Assembly: GCA_016870485.1 (NCBI GenBank)
Contig: VGBM01000002.1
Location: 124,001 to 188,000 of the forward strand
Source: Actinomycetota bacterium
GTDB lineage: Bacteria; Actinomycetota; Thermoleophilia; Gaiellales; F1-60-MAGs149
Reading direction: 5' to 3'
DNA length: 64,000 nucleotides
The notes under the pieces were generated by a model that was not told the DNA's origin, did not search any database, and saw nothing but the letters and a program-made list of their open reading frames with translations. A program made the position numbers and the translations under genes. How positions within the stretch are numbered: position 1 is the stretch's first letter; every line of letters starts with the position of its first letter. Below, in pieces: positions 45,540 to 54,826 of the stretch.

Positions 45540-46547
45540 ATGGCGGAGCCGCGCGACCCGGCCTGGGTCTACAACGAGACGGTCCGGATGTTCGCGATCG
45601 GCGGCGACCCGCCGCACGAGGATCCCGCCGAGCTCGAGGCCTCCTGGGGCCGCGCCTGGGGCCTGTCGAACGACGTCGGCCGCATCCGCTCGATCCTGAT
45701 GCACCGTCCCGGCCCGGAGCTGGCCGTCGTCGACCCGTCGAAGCGGATCGAGCGGATCGGCTCCTACGGCGACCTCGACGAGCACTGGTACTTCCAGAGC
45801 GAGGAGCCGCCGGACGTCCCGGCGATGCAGGCCCAGCACGACGCCCTGGTGGCCGCCCTCGAGCGGCGCGGCATCGAGATCATCTACCAGGAGGGCGTCG
45901 GCGACCGCATGCTGAAGGCGGTCTACACCCGCGACCCGCTGCAGATGGTCAAGGGCGGCGCGATCGTGAACCGGATGGGCACCCGCATCCGCCGCGGCGA
46001 GGAGCTGGTCACGACCCGGACGCTCGCCAAGCACGGAGTCCCGATCCTGCGCACCCTCAACGGCTCCGCCGTGATGGAGGGCGGCACCTTCGCCTGGCTG
46101 AACGACCGCACGGCCGTGATCGGCTGCGGCGTGCGCGTCAACCGCGAGGGCGCCCGCCAGGTCGGCGAGGTACTGGCCGCCCAGGGCGTCGAGCTGATCG
46201 TGATCGACCTGGTGGGCTACGACATCCACCTCGACGTCGGCTTCCTGATGGTCGACCGCGACCTCGCGCTGGTCAGCCCGACGAACCTGCCGTACGCCTT
46301 CCTGCAGACCCTCAAGGACCTGGGCATCGACACGGTCGAGATCACCCCCGAGGACGACGGCTGGATCGTCAACGGCCTCGCCGTCGCGCCCCGCGAGCTC
46401 CTGATCCCCGAGGGCGCCTCGGAGCGCACCCTCGAGGAGCTCAAAAAGAAGGGCGTCACCTGGGAGGTGATCCCGTACGACAAGGTGCAGCTCAACGGCG
46501 GCGGGCTGCACTGCTCCACGACGCCCCTGATCCGCGACGCGGTCTAG
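45540..46547 (+). CDS. Arginine deiminase/dimethylarginine dimethylaminohydrolase family protein
   Basis: This 335-residue protein is a guanidino-group-modifying enzyme. A substrate-binding Asp lies in KAVYTRDPLQMV, VMEGGTFAWL is the family's EGG motif, YDIHLDVGFL holds the catalytic His and NGGGLHCSTTPL the catalytic Cys. Members hydrolyse arginine, methylarginine or agmatine, or transfer amidino groups; the exact substrate is unclear. A GAGAGGAG site precedes the ATG, and a TAGGCT box lies at 45510-45515, giving a normal leader. Dimethylarginine would fit the methylamine theme. Confidence 0.8.
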   Translation: MAEPRDPAWVYNETVRMFAIGGDPPHEDPAELEASWGRAWGLSNDVGRIRSILMHRPGPELAVVDPSKRIERIGSYGDLDEHWYFQSEEPPDVPAMQAQHDALVAALERRGIEIIYQEGVGDRMLKAVYTRDPLQMVKGGAIVNRMGTRIRRGEELVTTRTLAKHGVPILRTLNGSAVMEGGTFAWLNDRTAVIGCGVRVNREGARQVGEVLAAQGVELIVIDLVGYDIHLDVGFLMVDRDLALVSPTNLPYAFLQTLKDLGIDTVEITPEDDGWIVNGLAVAPRELLIPEGASERTLEELKKKGVTWEVIPYDKVQLNGGGLHCSTTPLIRDAV

Positions 46548-46551
46548 GCCG

Positions 46552-46998
46552 ATGGCGGGCATCGAGCGCGAGGCCACCTGCGTCTGGGAGGGCGACCTCG
46601 CCCACGGCGCGGGGCGGCTGTCGGCGGCCTCGTCGGTCGCCTTCTCCGGCCTCGCGCTGTCCCTGCCGACGCGGATCGGCGCACCCGGCGACCAGACGAG
46701 CCCCGAGGAGCTCCTCGCCGCCGCGCACGCCGGCTGCTTCGCGATGGCGCTCACCTCCATCCTCACCCACGCGGGCGTGCCGCCGGGCCGCCTCGACGTG
46801 GCCTGCCGCGTCCGCGTCGACGAGGACCCCGAGCACGGGTTCCGGGTCGCGGCGGCGTCGATCGCCGTCCGCGCCGAGGTCGACGGCCTCGCCCGCGACG
46901 CGCTCGCCGCGGCGATCGCGGCGGCGGACGCCGCCTGCCCGTACTCCGCGCTCCTGCGCGACGCCGGGGCCGTGGTCGACGCGGGCATCGCCGACTGA
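46552..46998 (+). CDS. OsmC/Ohr family peroxiredoxin
   Basis: This 148-residue protein has the two catalytic cysteines of OsmC: SPEELLAAAHAGCFAMAL and DAACPYSALL. OsmC reduces organic hydroperoxides, usually with a dihydrolipoyl reductant. It starts four bases after the arginine-deiminase-family stop, so the two are probably co-transcribed. The N-terminal variable region (EATCVWEGDLAHGAGRL) favours OsmC over Ohr. Confidence 0.85.
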   Translation: MAGIEREATCVWEGDLAHGAGRLSAASSVAFSGLALSLPTRIGAPGDQTSPEELLAAAHAGCFAMALTSILTHAGVPPGRLDVACRVRVDEDPEHGFRVAAASIAVRAEVDGLARDALAAAIAAADAACPYSALLRDAGAVVDAGIAD

Positions 46999-47102
46999 CG
47001 CCGCCCCGGTCGCGCCATCATCCGCACGAGCGCAGAGCGCGATAGGATCGCGTACGATCGCTCGTCCGTCACCGATCCCTCACCAAGGAGAGTTACCCGA
47101 CC

Positions 47103-47531
47103 ATGCGACGCTCCCTCTTTGCGCTACTCGCCCTCGCGGGCCTTGCCGTCGCGGCGCCCGCCGCCCTCGCCGACGACTACACGGCCGGCGACGCCAAGGC
47201 GATCACGCTCACCATCGACAGCCTCAAGCCGTCGACGGGACAGCTCAAGTTCACGATCGAGACGGAGGGCTTCACCTTCAAGAAGGTCCCGTACAAGGGC
47301 TCCAAGAACGTCGCGGGCCAGGGCCACGCGCACATCTACGCGATCGCCGAGGGCACGAAAAAGCGCGTTTACATCGGCTGGACCGGCTCAGGGACCACGT
47401 CGATGACCGACAAGAAGATGCTCAAGAAAGGCACGACGTACCGCGTGTTCGCGATCTTCTCGGAGAACGACCACACCGAGGACACCTCGATCATGTCGAA
47501 CTGGATCAAGGTCCCCTTCGGCGTCAGGTAG
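47103..47531 (+). CDS. Small secreted protein of unknown function
   Basis: This 142-residue protein has a clear Sec signal peptide (residues 1-23, cleaved near ALADDY) and a Lys/Thr-rich beta-type body. Histidines in GQGHAHIYAIAEG and ENDHTEDTS might bind a metal. I do not recognise a family. It has a strong AAGGAG site (47085-47090) and tandem TAGGAT/TACGAT boxes at 47043-47058, suggesting good expression. A stable hairpin follows the stop. Confidence 0.7.
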   Translation: MRRSLFALLALAGLAVAAPAALADDYTAGDAKAITLTIDSLKPSTGQLKFTIETEGFTFKKVPYKGSKNVAGQGHAHIYAIAEGTKKRVYIGWTGSGTTSMTDKKMLKKGTTYRVFAIFSENDHTEDTSIMSNWIKVPFGVR

Positions 47532-47533
47532 GA

Positions 47534-47576
47534 CCGCTCGAGCGGCTCGGCGGGGCGGCCACAGGCCGCTTCGCCG
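47534..47576 (+). terminator. Hairpins after the secreted-protein gene
   Basis: A 12-base perfect palindrome CCGCTCGAGCGG (47534-47545) is followed by a 13-pair stem (47548-47560 with 47564-47576, loop ACA, two G-U pairs). There is no T-run, so termination is possible but unproven. Confidence 0.4.
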
Positions 47577-47608
47577 GGCCGGCTCGCGGACGTACACTTC
47601 CCGCGGCG

Positions 47609-48373
47609 ATGGCCGCGACCACCCCCAAGCTCGTCGTCGAGCGCGCGAGCCGCGCCTTCGACGACGCTCCGGCGCTCGCCCCCACTTCGCTCGCGGTCGC
47701 CGCCGGCGAATTCGTCTCGCTGGTCGGGCCATCGGGCTGCGGCAAGTCGACGCTCTTCAACGTCGTCTCCGGCCTCCTCGCGCCCGACGCGGGTCGCGTC
47801 CTGATCGACGGGGCCGACGCCACGGGCCGCCCGGGCTCCGTCGGCTACATGCTCCAGAAGGACCTGCTCGCCCCGTGGCGCACCGTCCTCGGGAACATCG
47901 TCCTCGGTGCCGCCCTGACGCGCGGCGTGACGGCGGCGGACCGCGCCGAGGCGGCCGCGCTGGCCGTGCGCCACGGCCTCGGCGGCTACCTCGACCACTA
48001 CCCGCACGCCCTCTCGGGCGGGATGCGCCAGCGCGTCGCGCTTCTGCGCACGCTCGCCACGGGCCGCGACCTGCTCCTCCTCGACGAGCCGTTCGGCGCG
48101 CTCGACGCCCAGACGCGGCTCGGCATGCAGCGCTGGCTGCTGGAGGTGCGCGCCCAGACGGGCAGCACGGTGCTGTTCATCACGCACGACGTCGACGAGG
48201 CGATCTTCCTGTCGGACCGGATCCTCGTGATGGGCCCCCGCCCGGGCGCCATCGTCGACGAGCTCGCGGTCGACCTGCCACGGCCCCGCACCCTCGCGAT
48301 GGCCACGGCGCCGGCCGCGGTCGAGGCGAAGCGCCGGATCCTCGCGACCCTGCACGGCGAGGCCGCGACGTGA
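47609..48373 (+). CDS. ABC transporter ATP-binding protein (nitrate/sulfonate/NMT1-type importer)
   Basis: This 254-residue ATPase has Walker A (GPSGCGKSTLFN), the Q-loop (YMLQKDLLAPW), the ABC signature LSGGMRQRVALLR, Walker B (DLLLLDEPFGALD) and a His switch (FITHDVDEA). The LAPWRTV Q-loop region is typical of the SsuB/TauB/ThiZ group. It is coupled to the permease gene by a GTGA overlap. The ATG at 47609 has a TACACT box ten bases upstream. Confidence 0.9.
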   Translation: MAATTPKLVVERASRAFDDAPALAPTSLAVAAGEFVSLVGPSGCGKSTLFNVVSGLLAPDAGRVLIDGADATGRPGSVGYMLQKDLLAPWRTVLGNIVLGAALTRGVTAADRAEAAALAVRHGLGGYLDHYPHALSGGMRQRVALLRTLATGRDLLLLDEPFGALDAQTRLGMQRWLLEVRAQTGSTVLFITHDVDEAIFLSDRILVMGPRPGAIVDELAVDLPRPRTLAMATAPAAVEAKRRILATLHGEAAT

Positions 48374-49194
48374 GCCGCTCGACCTCCCGCGCGATCCTGA
48401 TCCCGCTCGCCTCGGTGGCGCTCGTGTTCCTCGCCTGGGCGCTGATCATCCGCCTCTTCGCCGTCGACTCCTTCGTCGCCCCCTCGCCGCTCGAGGCGCT
48501 CGGCGCCGTGCGGGAGGACTGGGGCGTCCTCTGGCCGCTCGCCCTGCGAACCCTCGAGGAGACGGTCTACGGCTTCGCAGCGGGCGCGGCGCTCGGCTTC
48601 GTCCTCGCCGTCCTGATGTCGCAGGCGCGGCTGGTCCGGGACCTCGTCTACCCCGTCCTCGTCGGGTCGCAGGCCGTCCCGATCATCGCCATCGCCGCGC
48701 CGCTCGTGATCCTGCTCGGCTTCGGGATCCTCCCGAAGATCGTGATCGTGGCCTGGATCGTCTTCTTCCCCGTCGCGGTCAGCGTCCTCGACGGGCTCGC
48801 AAGGGTCGACGGTGACCTGCTCGCGCTCGCGCGGGCCATGGGCGGCAGCCGCTGGCGCGTGTTCCGGGTGATCCGCCTGCCCGCCACCGTCGGCCCGCTC
48901 TTCTCCGGGCTCAAGATCGGCGCCACCTACGCGGTCACGGGCGCCGTGATCGGCGAGCTCGTGGCCTCGACCGGCGGCTCCCTCGCGGGCTACCAGCGGC
49001 AGGCCAACAGCTCGCTCGACACGGCGGCGGTCTGGGGCTCGACGCTCCTGATGACCGCGATCGGCATCGGCTGGTTCCTGCTCGTCGTCGGCGCCGAGCG
49101 CCTCGCGACGCCCTGGCGGACCCGCAGCACCCGGCGCCGTCTAGGATTCGGCGCATCCCGACGAACGACCACCGATCCCGGAGACGCCCCGTGA
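48370..49194 (+). CDS. ABC transporter permease (nitrate/sulfonate/NMT1-type importer)
   Basis: This 274-residue membrane protein has about six membrane segments and the binding-protein-dependent permease EAA-like loop (ALARAMGGSRWRVFRVIRLPAT). GTG 48370 lies in the stop of the ATPase gene, and its own stop overlaps the GTG of the binding protein, so all three transporter parts are made together. The substrate depends on the binding protein. Confidence 0.9.
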   Translation: MSRSTSRAILIPLASVALVFLAWALIIRLFAVDSFVAPSPLEALGAVREDWGVLWPLALRTLEETVYGFAAGAALGFVLAVLMSQARLVRDLVYPVLVGSQAVPIIAIAAPLVILLGFGILPKIVIVAWIVFFPVAVSVLDGLARVDGDLLALARAMGGSRWRVFRVIRLPATVGPLFSGLKIGATYAVTGAVIGELVASTGGSLAGYQRQANSSLDTAAVWGSTLLMTAIGIGWFLLVVGAERLATPWRTRSTRRRLGFGASRRTTTDPGDAP

Positions 49195-50198
49195 CCCGCA
49201 CCCGCACCCTCGCCCTCGTCCTTGCGCTCGTCGCCGGCGCCCTCGTCGCGGCCTGCGGCGGGTCGGACTCGCAGGAGTCGGCCTCGGGCGAGCCGACGAA
49301 GCTGACGCTGTCGTACTCCTGGCCGACCGTCGACTTCATGGCGGTGCCGATCGTGGTGGCCCAGGAGCAGGGCTACTTCGCGCAGGCCGGCCTCGAGGTC
49401 GAGCTGATCTTCCCGCCGGACCCGGCCTCCTCGGCCAAGGTCCTCGCGACGGGCGACTCCGACATCGGCCTGATCACGACGACGGACACGGCCTTCGCGG
49501 TCAAGGAGGGCCTCGGCATCACGGCGATCGGCAACTACACGACGTCGAACAACTGGGGCCTCTTCACGAAGCCCGACGTGCCGATCGCGCTCGACACCCT
49601 GAAGGGCAAGAAGATCTCGGGGTACGGCGACTCGTGGACGAAGGCGATGCTGCCCTTCGTCCTCAACGCCGCCGACCTGACCGAGCAGGACGTCGAGGTC
49701 GTGACCGTCGACTGGGACCTGCCGCTGCTCCTCAGCGGTGAGGTCGACGTGGCCACCAACACGACAAACTTCCTGATCCCGGGCGTCCTCGACGAGACGG
49801 GCTCGAAGCCGAACTACCTGCTCGCGAAGGACAATGGCGCGCCCGACGTGCCCGTCTGGGTCTACGCCGTCAACGACGAGTTCGCCGCCGCGAACGCCGA
49901 CGCGGTGAAGGCCTTCCTCCTGGCCATCGGCGAGGCCACGGTCTGGGCGTCCGACAACCCGGAGGAGGCCGTCGCGATGTACGAGGCGGCCTACCCGGAC
50001 AACGGCTCGTCGACCGCGTACAACACGGCCGGCTGGGAGGACACCCTCGCGTACGTCCGCGGCGCGGACGGGTCGCTGTTCACGATGACGGACGAGCAGT
50101 GGACGAGCCTCGGCGAGGCCCTCAAGGGCATCGGCGAGCTCGACGAGGTCGCCCCGGCCTCCGACTACTACACGAACGACTACCTCTCGATGGGCTAG
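49191..50198 (+). CDS. ABC transporter substrate-binding lipoprotein, NMT1/THI5-like
   Basis: This 335-residue lipoprotein has the signal LALVLALVAGALVAACGG (lipobox VAAC) and an NMT1/SsuA-type domain: FMAVPIVVAQEQGYFAQAGLEVEL, ASSAKVLATGDSDIGLI and WTKAMLPFVLNAADL. Relatives bind hydroxymethylpyrimidine precursors, sulfonates or riboflavin. No enzyme gene next to it settles the choice. It starts at GTG 49191 by overlap with the permease stop. Confidence 0.85.
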   Translation: MTRTRTLALVLALVAGALVAACGGSDSQESASGEPTKLTLSYSWPTVDFMAVPIVVAQEQGYFAQAGLEVELIFPPDPASSAKVLATGDSDIGLITTTDTAFAVKEGLGITAIGNYTTSNNWGLFTKPDVPIALDTLKGKKISGYGDSWTKAMLPFVLNAADLTEQDVEVVTVDWDLPLLLSGEVDVATNTTNFLIPGVLDETGSKPNYLLAKDNGAPDVPVWVYAVNDEFAAANADAVKAFLLAIGEATVWASDNPEEAVAMYEAAYPDNGSSTAYNTAGWEDTLAYVRGADGSLFTMTDEQWTSLGEALKGIGELDEVAPASDYYTNDYLSMG

Positions 50199-50236
50199 CT
50201 CGAGCGGCGTCCGATCGGGCGATTCGCGTCGCCCGC

Positions 50237-51225
50237 ATGGCTGCCTCCAACACCCCAGGCGGCGGGCTCCTCGAGCGCACGTTCGAGATCACCGCCCGCG
50301 GATCCACGGTCCGCACCGAGATCATCGCCGGCGTCGTCACGTTCGCGACGATGGCGTAGATCCTGTTCGTCAACCCGTCGATCCACGGCGGGATCACCGA
50401 CAGCGCCGGCGTGACGCTGAACCCCGCCGCGCTCCTGACGGTGACGGCACTCGCTGCGGCGATCGCCAGCACCGCGATGGGCGTGATCGTGGTCGAGGGG
50501 CTCCTGATCGCGCTGCCCGTGATGATCGGCCTGCGCGAGCGGATCATGCTGGCCTTCCCCGACGGGCTGCGGCGTGCGATCGGCGCCGGCATCGGCGCGT
50601 TCATCGCGATCATCGGCCTCGTCAACGCGGGCCTCGTGCTCCATCCCGAGGACGGCGGGACGATCCTCGCGATCGCGCCCGACGTCGTGTCCTGGAAGCT
50701 CGGGATCTTCTTCCTCGGCCTGATCCTCGGAGCCGTGCTGCTCGCCCGGCGGGTCCGCGGCGCGCTCCTGATCTCGATCGTGGTCGCCACCGTCGCGGCG
50801 CTCGGCGGCGCCACCTCGTCGTCGTCGAACACGACGTACATCGAGAGCGCCTCGGGCATCGAGGAGGGCGGCCGCACGGGCCTGACCGCGATCGCCACCG
50901 GCGTCCTGTGCGCCGTCGCGATGCTGCCCACCCCGATCGCCGGGGTGATTCCCGCGGAGGCCACGGCCCCGGCGCCGTCATCGTCGGCGCGCTGATGCTC
51001 GGCCAGGCCGCGGCGATCGACTGGGACGACATCGGCGTGTCCCCGCCGGCCGTCCTCACGATCCTCGGGATGCCGTTCACGTACCCCATCACGAACGACG
51101 TCGGCTTCGGAATCATCGCCGACGTCGTGATCGTCGTCCTGCGCGGCCAGGGGCGCAGGGTGCACCCGCTGCTCTACGGCTGCGCGGCGCTGTTCATCTG
51201 GTGTTTCGTCTACGGGACCATCTAG
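50237..51225 (+). pseudogene. Decayed AzgA-type purine permease (NCS2 family)
   Basis: Fragments of one NCS2/AzgA permease follow in order: TEIIAGVVTFATMA then TAG (50357-50359) where relatives continue with Tyr, ILFVNPSIHGG, then GLRERIMLAFPDGLRRAIGAGIGAF, TTYIESASGIEEGGRTGLTA and IPAEATAPAP. A one-base loss near 50977 moves the rest to another frame, which gives VIVGALMLGQ, ITNDVGFGII and VHPLLYGCAALF. Two internal segments expected in the family (around the first membrane helices and before the TTYIES motif) are missing. The gene is therefore inactive. It formerly carried hypoxanthine, guanine or adenine. Confidence 0.85.
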
Positions 51226-51262
51226 CGGGAGCGGCCGCGGCGCGCGCCCGGGCGAAAGATGG

Positions 51263-51871
51263 ATGATGCGCCGCACCGCCGCCCTCCTCGCACTCGTCCT
51301 CCTCGTCCTCGCCGCCTGCGGTGGCTCGTCCGAGCGCGAGGCGAAGGTCGGCGGGGCGCCCGCCGCGCCCCCCGAGCCGCCCGCCGGCGCGACGACGGTC
51401 CTGACGGGCGCGGCGCCCCTGATCGACGGCACCGAGCAGGCCCTCGACGCGTACCGGGGCCAGGTCGTCCTCGTCGTCAACACGGCCTCGCGCTGCGGCT
51501 TCACGTCGCAGTACGAGGGCCTGCAGGAGATCTACGCCGATTACCGGGACCAGGGGTTCACGGTGCTGGCCTTCCCGTCGAACGACTTCAAGCAGGAGCT
51601 CGCCTCCGACGCCGAGGTGAAGGAGTTCTGCTCGCTCGACTTCGGGATCGAGTTCCCGCTGTTCGCGCGCAGCGCGGTGACGGGCCCGGACGCCAACCCG
51701 CTGTTCGCGGCGCTGGCCGCCGCCCCCGACGGCGTCGGCGCCCCGCCCGAATGGAACTTCACGAAGTACCTACTCGACCGCGAGGGCCGGCCGGTGCGCC
51801 GCTTCGACCCGAGCGTGCGCCCGACCGAGCCCCGCCTGACGAACCAGATCGAGGCCCTGCTCGCCGCGTGA
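51263..51871 (+). CDS. Glutathione peroxidase-like thiol peroxidase, lipoprotein
   Basis: This 202-residue protein begins with a lipoprotein signal (TAALLALVLLVLAACGG; lipobox LAAC) and carries a cysteine-type GPx domain: VNTASRCGFTSQYEGLQ with the peroxidatic Cys, FPSNDFKQEL where Asp replaces the usual Gln, and PEWNFTKYLLDREG with the active-site Trp and Asn. It would reduce peroxides at the outer face of the membrane, probably with thioredoxin-like donors. The start may be 51263 or the next ATG. Confidence 0.85.
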   Translation: MMRRTAALLALVLLVLAACGGSSEREAKVGGAPAAPPEPPAGATTVLTGAAPLIDGTEQALDAYRGQVVLVVNTASRCGFTSQYEGLQEIYADYRDQGFTVLAFPSNDFKQELASDAEVKEFCSLDFGIEFPLFARSAVTGPDANPLFAALAAAPDGVGAPPEWNFTKYLLDREGRPVRRFDPSVRPTEPRLTNQIEALLAA

Positions 51872-51914
51872 ACCCCGGGCCGTGGCTGCTATCGTCACCG
51901 GCGGAGGCCCGTCC

Positions 51915-52157
51915 TTGACCGTCGTTCCCGTCACGCAGCTCGGCCGCATCGCGCTCGGGCTGGGCATCGCCAGCATCGCGCTGATCGGCCTCGTCGCGCT
52001 CCTGCCGCTCGGGCTGCTCGCGCTGCTCGTGAGCGTGCTCGCGGGGACCGTCTCCCTGCTCGCCATCGCCCTCAAAGGGGAGCGGGCGGTCCTCGCCTTC
52101 GCCCTGCTCGCGCTGCCGCTCGTCGTGGCCTTCCTGCTCACGCTCGGCGGCGCGTAG
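51915..52157 (+). CDS. Small hydrophobic membrane protein, unknown function
   Basis: This 80-residue protein consists almost wholly of two or three membrane segments rich in Leu, Ala and Val (IALGLGIASIALIGLVALLPLG and following). TTG 51915 is chosen as start because GGAGG at 51903-51907 lies seven bases before it; the GTG at 51882 has no such site. It ends two bases before the P450 gene and may be co-translated with it. No family recognised. Confidence 0.55.
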   Translation: MTVVPVTQLGRIALGLGIASIALIGLVALLPLGLLALLVSVLAGTVSLLAIALKGERAVLAFALLALPLVVAFLLTLGGA

Positions 52158-52159
52158 CC

Positions 52160-53332
52160 GTGGTCGCGCGAGCGCCGGTCGCGGACATCGCCCTCGCCGA
52201 CCTCGAGCGCGACCCCCACCCCGTCCTCGCCGTCTGGCGCCGCCGCCACCCCGCGGTCTGGGTGCCCGCCCTCGACGGCTGGATGGTGCTCACGCGCGAC
52301 GCGGTCCTCGCCGCCATGCGCGACGACGCAGCCCTGACGGTCGACGACCCGCGCTTCTCCACCGGGCGCATCACGGGCCCGAGCATGCTCTCCACGGACG
52401 GGCCCGAGCACGAGCGCCACCGCCGCCCCTTCGCGCGCCCGTTCCGGCTCGACGCGGTCCGAGCCGCGCTCGGGCCCGCGGCCGAGGCGGAGGCCCGCAC
52501 CCTCGTCGACGCCGTCGCCGACCGGGGCACCGCCGACCTGCGCGCCGCCCTCGCCGGCCCGCTCGCGGCGCGCATGATGCTGATCGCCCTCGGCCTCGAC
52601 GGGCCGGGCACGGGCGACGTGCTGGGCTGGTACGCGCAGATCGTCGACGCGGTCACCCGCATCACGGCCGGCGAGCCGGACCCGCCCGAGGGGCACGCCG
52701 CCTACCGGGCGCTCGGCGAGGCGATCCGCGCCTCCGTGGTCGCCGACCGTGCGGGTGGCACGCTGCTCGCCCTGGCCCTGGCCGACGCCGCCGACCTCGC
52801 CGAGGACGAACTGATCGCCAACGCCGCCGTGCTCCTGTTCGGGGGCGTGGAGACGACGGAGGGCATGGTCGCCAACCTGCTCCACCACCTGCTCGCCGAG
52901 CCCGGCCTGGTCGAGCGGGTCGCCGGCGACGAGGCACTGGCCGCCGGGGCGATCGAGGAGTCGCTGCGGCTCGAGCCCGCCGCGGCGGTCGTCGACCGCT
53001 ACGCCACGTGCGACCTCGAGATCGGCGAGGCCCGGATCCGGGCCGGCGACCTCGTGGTCCTGTCGATGGCCTCCGCCAACCGCGACGAGACGGTCTTCGC
53101 CGACCCGGACCGCTTCGACCCGGCACGGCCCGACGCGCGGCTCCACACGACGTTCGCGGCCGGCCCGCACGTCTGCCTCGGCATGCACCTCGCGCGGATT
53201 GAGGCGCACGCGGCACTCCGGGCACTCAAGGCGCTGTCGGGCCTGCGCGCCGATCCCGCGGAGCCGAGCGCGCCGGCGGGGCTGGTGTTCCGCAAGCCGC
53301 CCGCGGTGCGGGTGGTCTGGGACCCGGCCTAG
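52160..53332 (+). CDS. Cytochrome P450
   Basis: This 390-residue P450 has the I-helix oxygen motif LLFGGVETTEGM, the ExxR of the K helix in EESLRLEP, and the heme loop FAAGPHVCLGMHLAR with the proximal Cys. Size and motifs fit soluble bacterial three-component P450s that hydroxylate small molecules. No ferredoxin or reductase gene adjoins it, and the substrate cannot be told. It starts with GTG, two bases after the small membrane protein gene. Confidence 0.9.
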   Translation: MVARAPVADIALADLERDPHPVLAVWRRRHPAVWVPALDGWMVLTRDAVLAAMRDDAALTVDDPRFSTGRITGPSMLSTDGPEHERHRRPFARPFRLDAVRAALGPAAEAEARTLVDAVADRGTADLRAALAGPLAARMMLIALGLDGPGTGDVLGWYAQIVDAVTRITAGEPDPPEGHAAYRALGEAIRASVVADRAGGTLLALALADAADLAEDELIANAAVLLFGGVETTEGMVANLLHHLLAEPGLVERVAGDEALAAGAIEESLRLEPAAAVVDRYATCDLEIGEARIRAGDLVVLSMASANRDETVFADPDRFDPARPDARLHTTFAAGPHVCLGMHLARIEAHAALRALKALSGLRADPAEPSAPAGLVFRKPPAVRVVWDPA

Positions 53333-53445
53333 CGGCCGATCGAGCGGAGCAGGCGGTCGAGCAGGCCGCTCTGGCGGTGCAGGCGGGCGATGTCGCGCTC
53401 GCGCGCGGCGTAGCGCAGGTGGGCGTTGTGGTGCGTGACGAGCAT
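53329..53445 (-). CDS. Candidate 38-residue small protein
   Basis: ATG 53445 on the minus strand is preceded by GAAGGGA at a suitable distance. The product is short, very basic and His/Arg-rich (HHNAHLRYAARERDIARLHR, then LLDRLLRSIGR), likely helical. Its stop shares a CTAG with the P450 stop, a pattern seen at other real convergent pairs here. A longer version from 53517 is less likely. No family recognised; it could be spurious. Confidence 0.4.
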   Translation of the reverse strand: MLVTHHNAHLRYAARERDIARLHRQSGLLDRLLRSIGR

Positions 53446-53571
53446 CTGATGGTCCCTTCGGACGGTGGAGGCGGAGGGGATGAGATGGCCGCTTGGGCCA
53501 CGGTCCCACCATGCCACAACTACGTCACGAAGTCAGCGGGTCCGGCCGGACTTTCACCGATCGCCGCGCAG

Positions 53572-53653
53572 TGGGAGCGGTTGGATTCGAACCAACGTAG
53601 GCAGAGCCAACGGGTTTACAGCCCGTCCCCTTTAACCACTCGGGCACACTCCC
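53572..53653 (-). tRNA. tRNA-Tyr (anticodon GTA)
   Basis: An 82-base class II tRNA on the minus strand: acceptor GGGAGTG/CGCTCCC, D arm with CCCGAGTGGTTAAAGGG, anticodon stem ACGGG/CCCGT with loop CTGTAAA (anticodon GTA), a long variable arm and T arm GGTTCGAATCC. CCA is not encoded. Confidence 0.95.
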
Positions 53654-53726
53654 AGGGGGTCCTCGCGAACCGGGGGCATCCTACCCCACCTGCCGCCCAC
53701 GAGGGGCGGCAGGTGGGGCGGCTGCG

Positions 53727-54809
53727 TCAGGCCGTGCAGTCGCGCAGGGCCTGCGCCTCGGGCAGTGACTCGAGGCGCTTGAGCGTGTTGTTCTCGATCT
53801 GGCGGATCCGCTCGCGGGTCACCCCGAAGGCCTGGCCGACCTCCTCGAGCGTGCGCGGCTTGCTGCCGTTCAACCCGAAGCGCATCTCGAGCACCTGGCG
53901 CTCGCGGCGCGGCAGGGTGCTGAGCGCCCGCTCGACGTCTTCGCGGCGCAGGGTGGTGGTCGCGATGTGGTACGGGCTCGGCGAGGTCTCGTCCTCGACG
54001 AAGTCGCCGAAGGAGGAGTCCTCCTCCTCGCCGATCGGCTTCTCCAGGGAGATCGGCATCTGCGCTATCTTGAGGATGTCCCGCACCTCGTCGAGCGTCA
54101 TGTCGATCTGCGCGGCGATCTCCTCGTGCGAGGGCTCGCGGCCGAGGCGCTGCACCAGCTGGCGCTCGGTGTGGACGACCTTGTTGAGCTTCTCGACCAT
54201 GTGCACCGGGATCCGGATCGTGCGCGCCTTGTCGGCGATCGCCCGCGTGACGGCCTGGCGGATCCACCATGTCGCGTACGTCGAGAACTTGAACCCCTTG
54301 CGGTAGTCGAACTTCTCAACGGCGCGGATCAGGCCCAGCGAGCCCTCCTGGATCAGGTCGAGGAAGGTCAGGCCGCGGCCGAGGTAGCCCTTGGCGATCG
54401 AGACGACCAGGCGCAGGTTGGCCTCGATCATCTGGCGCTTGGCCCGCATGTCGCCCTTCTCGATGCGCTTGGCGAGGTCGATCTCCTGGCTCGCGGTGAG
54501 GAGCGGCACCCGGCCGATCTCGCGCAGGTAGAGGCGCAGCGAGTCAAGGCTCGGCTCGACGGTCAGGTCGATCTCGACCTTCTCGCCGGGGGCGGCCTCG
54601 GACTTGGCGACCTCGCCCTCCTTCTCGTGCAGCTCGATCCCGTGTTCCACGAGGTAGGCGTGGAACTCCTCGACCTGCTCCTTGGAGACCTCCACCTCCT
54701 CGAGGGCCTGAGCGACCTCCGCGATCAGCAGGTAGCCGCGCTCCTGCCCGACGTCGACGAGTCGCTTGAGCTCCTCGACGTCCGGCAGCTGCACCCCGAC
54801 GGTCAGCAT
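53727..54809 (-). CDS. rpoD: Primary RNA polymerase sigma factor
   Basis: This 360-residue group 1 sigma factor has a short acidic N-terminal region 1.1 (about residues 1-85), region 1.2 ([17 protein letters not shown]), region 2 ([59 protein letters not shown]), region 3 and region 4 with [18 protein letters not shown] for -35 contact. It directs housekeeping transcription and so should read the TANNNT boxes in this window. The ATG at 54809 overlaps the end of a seven-codon upstream frame with a strong ribosome-binding site. Confidence 0.95.
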   Translation of the reverse strand: MLTVGVQLPDVEELKRLVDVGQERGYLLIAEVAQALEEVEVSKEQVEEFHAYLVEHGIELHEKEGEVAKSEAAPGEKVEIDLTVEPSLDSLRLYLREIGRVPLLTASQEIDLAKRIEKGDMRAKRQMIEANLRLVVSIAKGYLGRGLTFLDLIQEGSLGLIRAVEKFDYRKGFKFSTYATWWIRQAVTRAIADKARTIRIPVHMVEKLNKVVHTERQLVQRLGREPSHEEIAAQIDMTLDEVRDILKIAQMPISLEKPIGEEEDSSFGDFVEDETSPSPYHIATTTLRREDVERALSTLPRRERQVLEMRFGLNGSKPRTLEEVGQAFGVTRERIRQIENNTLKRLESLPEAQALRDCTA

Positions 54810-54826
54810 GCTCCACCGGCCTTCAT
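54803..54826 (-). promoter_or_regulatory. Seven-codon upstream open frame overlapping the rpoD start
   Basis: ATG AAG GCC GGT GGA GCA TGC TGA follows an excellent AGGAGG site (54831-54840) and ends across the first two codons of rpoD. The rpoD ATG has only a weaker GGTGGAG before it. Translation of the short frame could feed ribosomes to rpoD or regulate it. Coding of the peptide is inferred from layout only. Confidence 0.4.
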
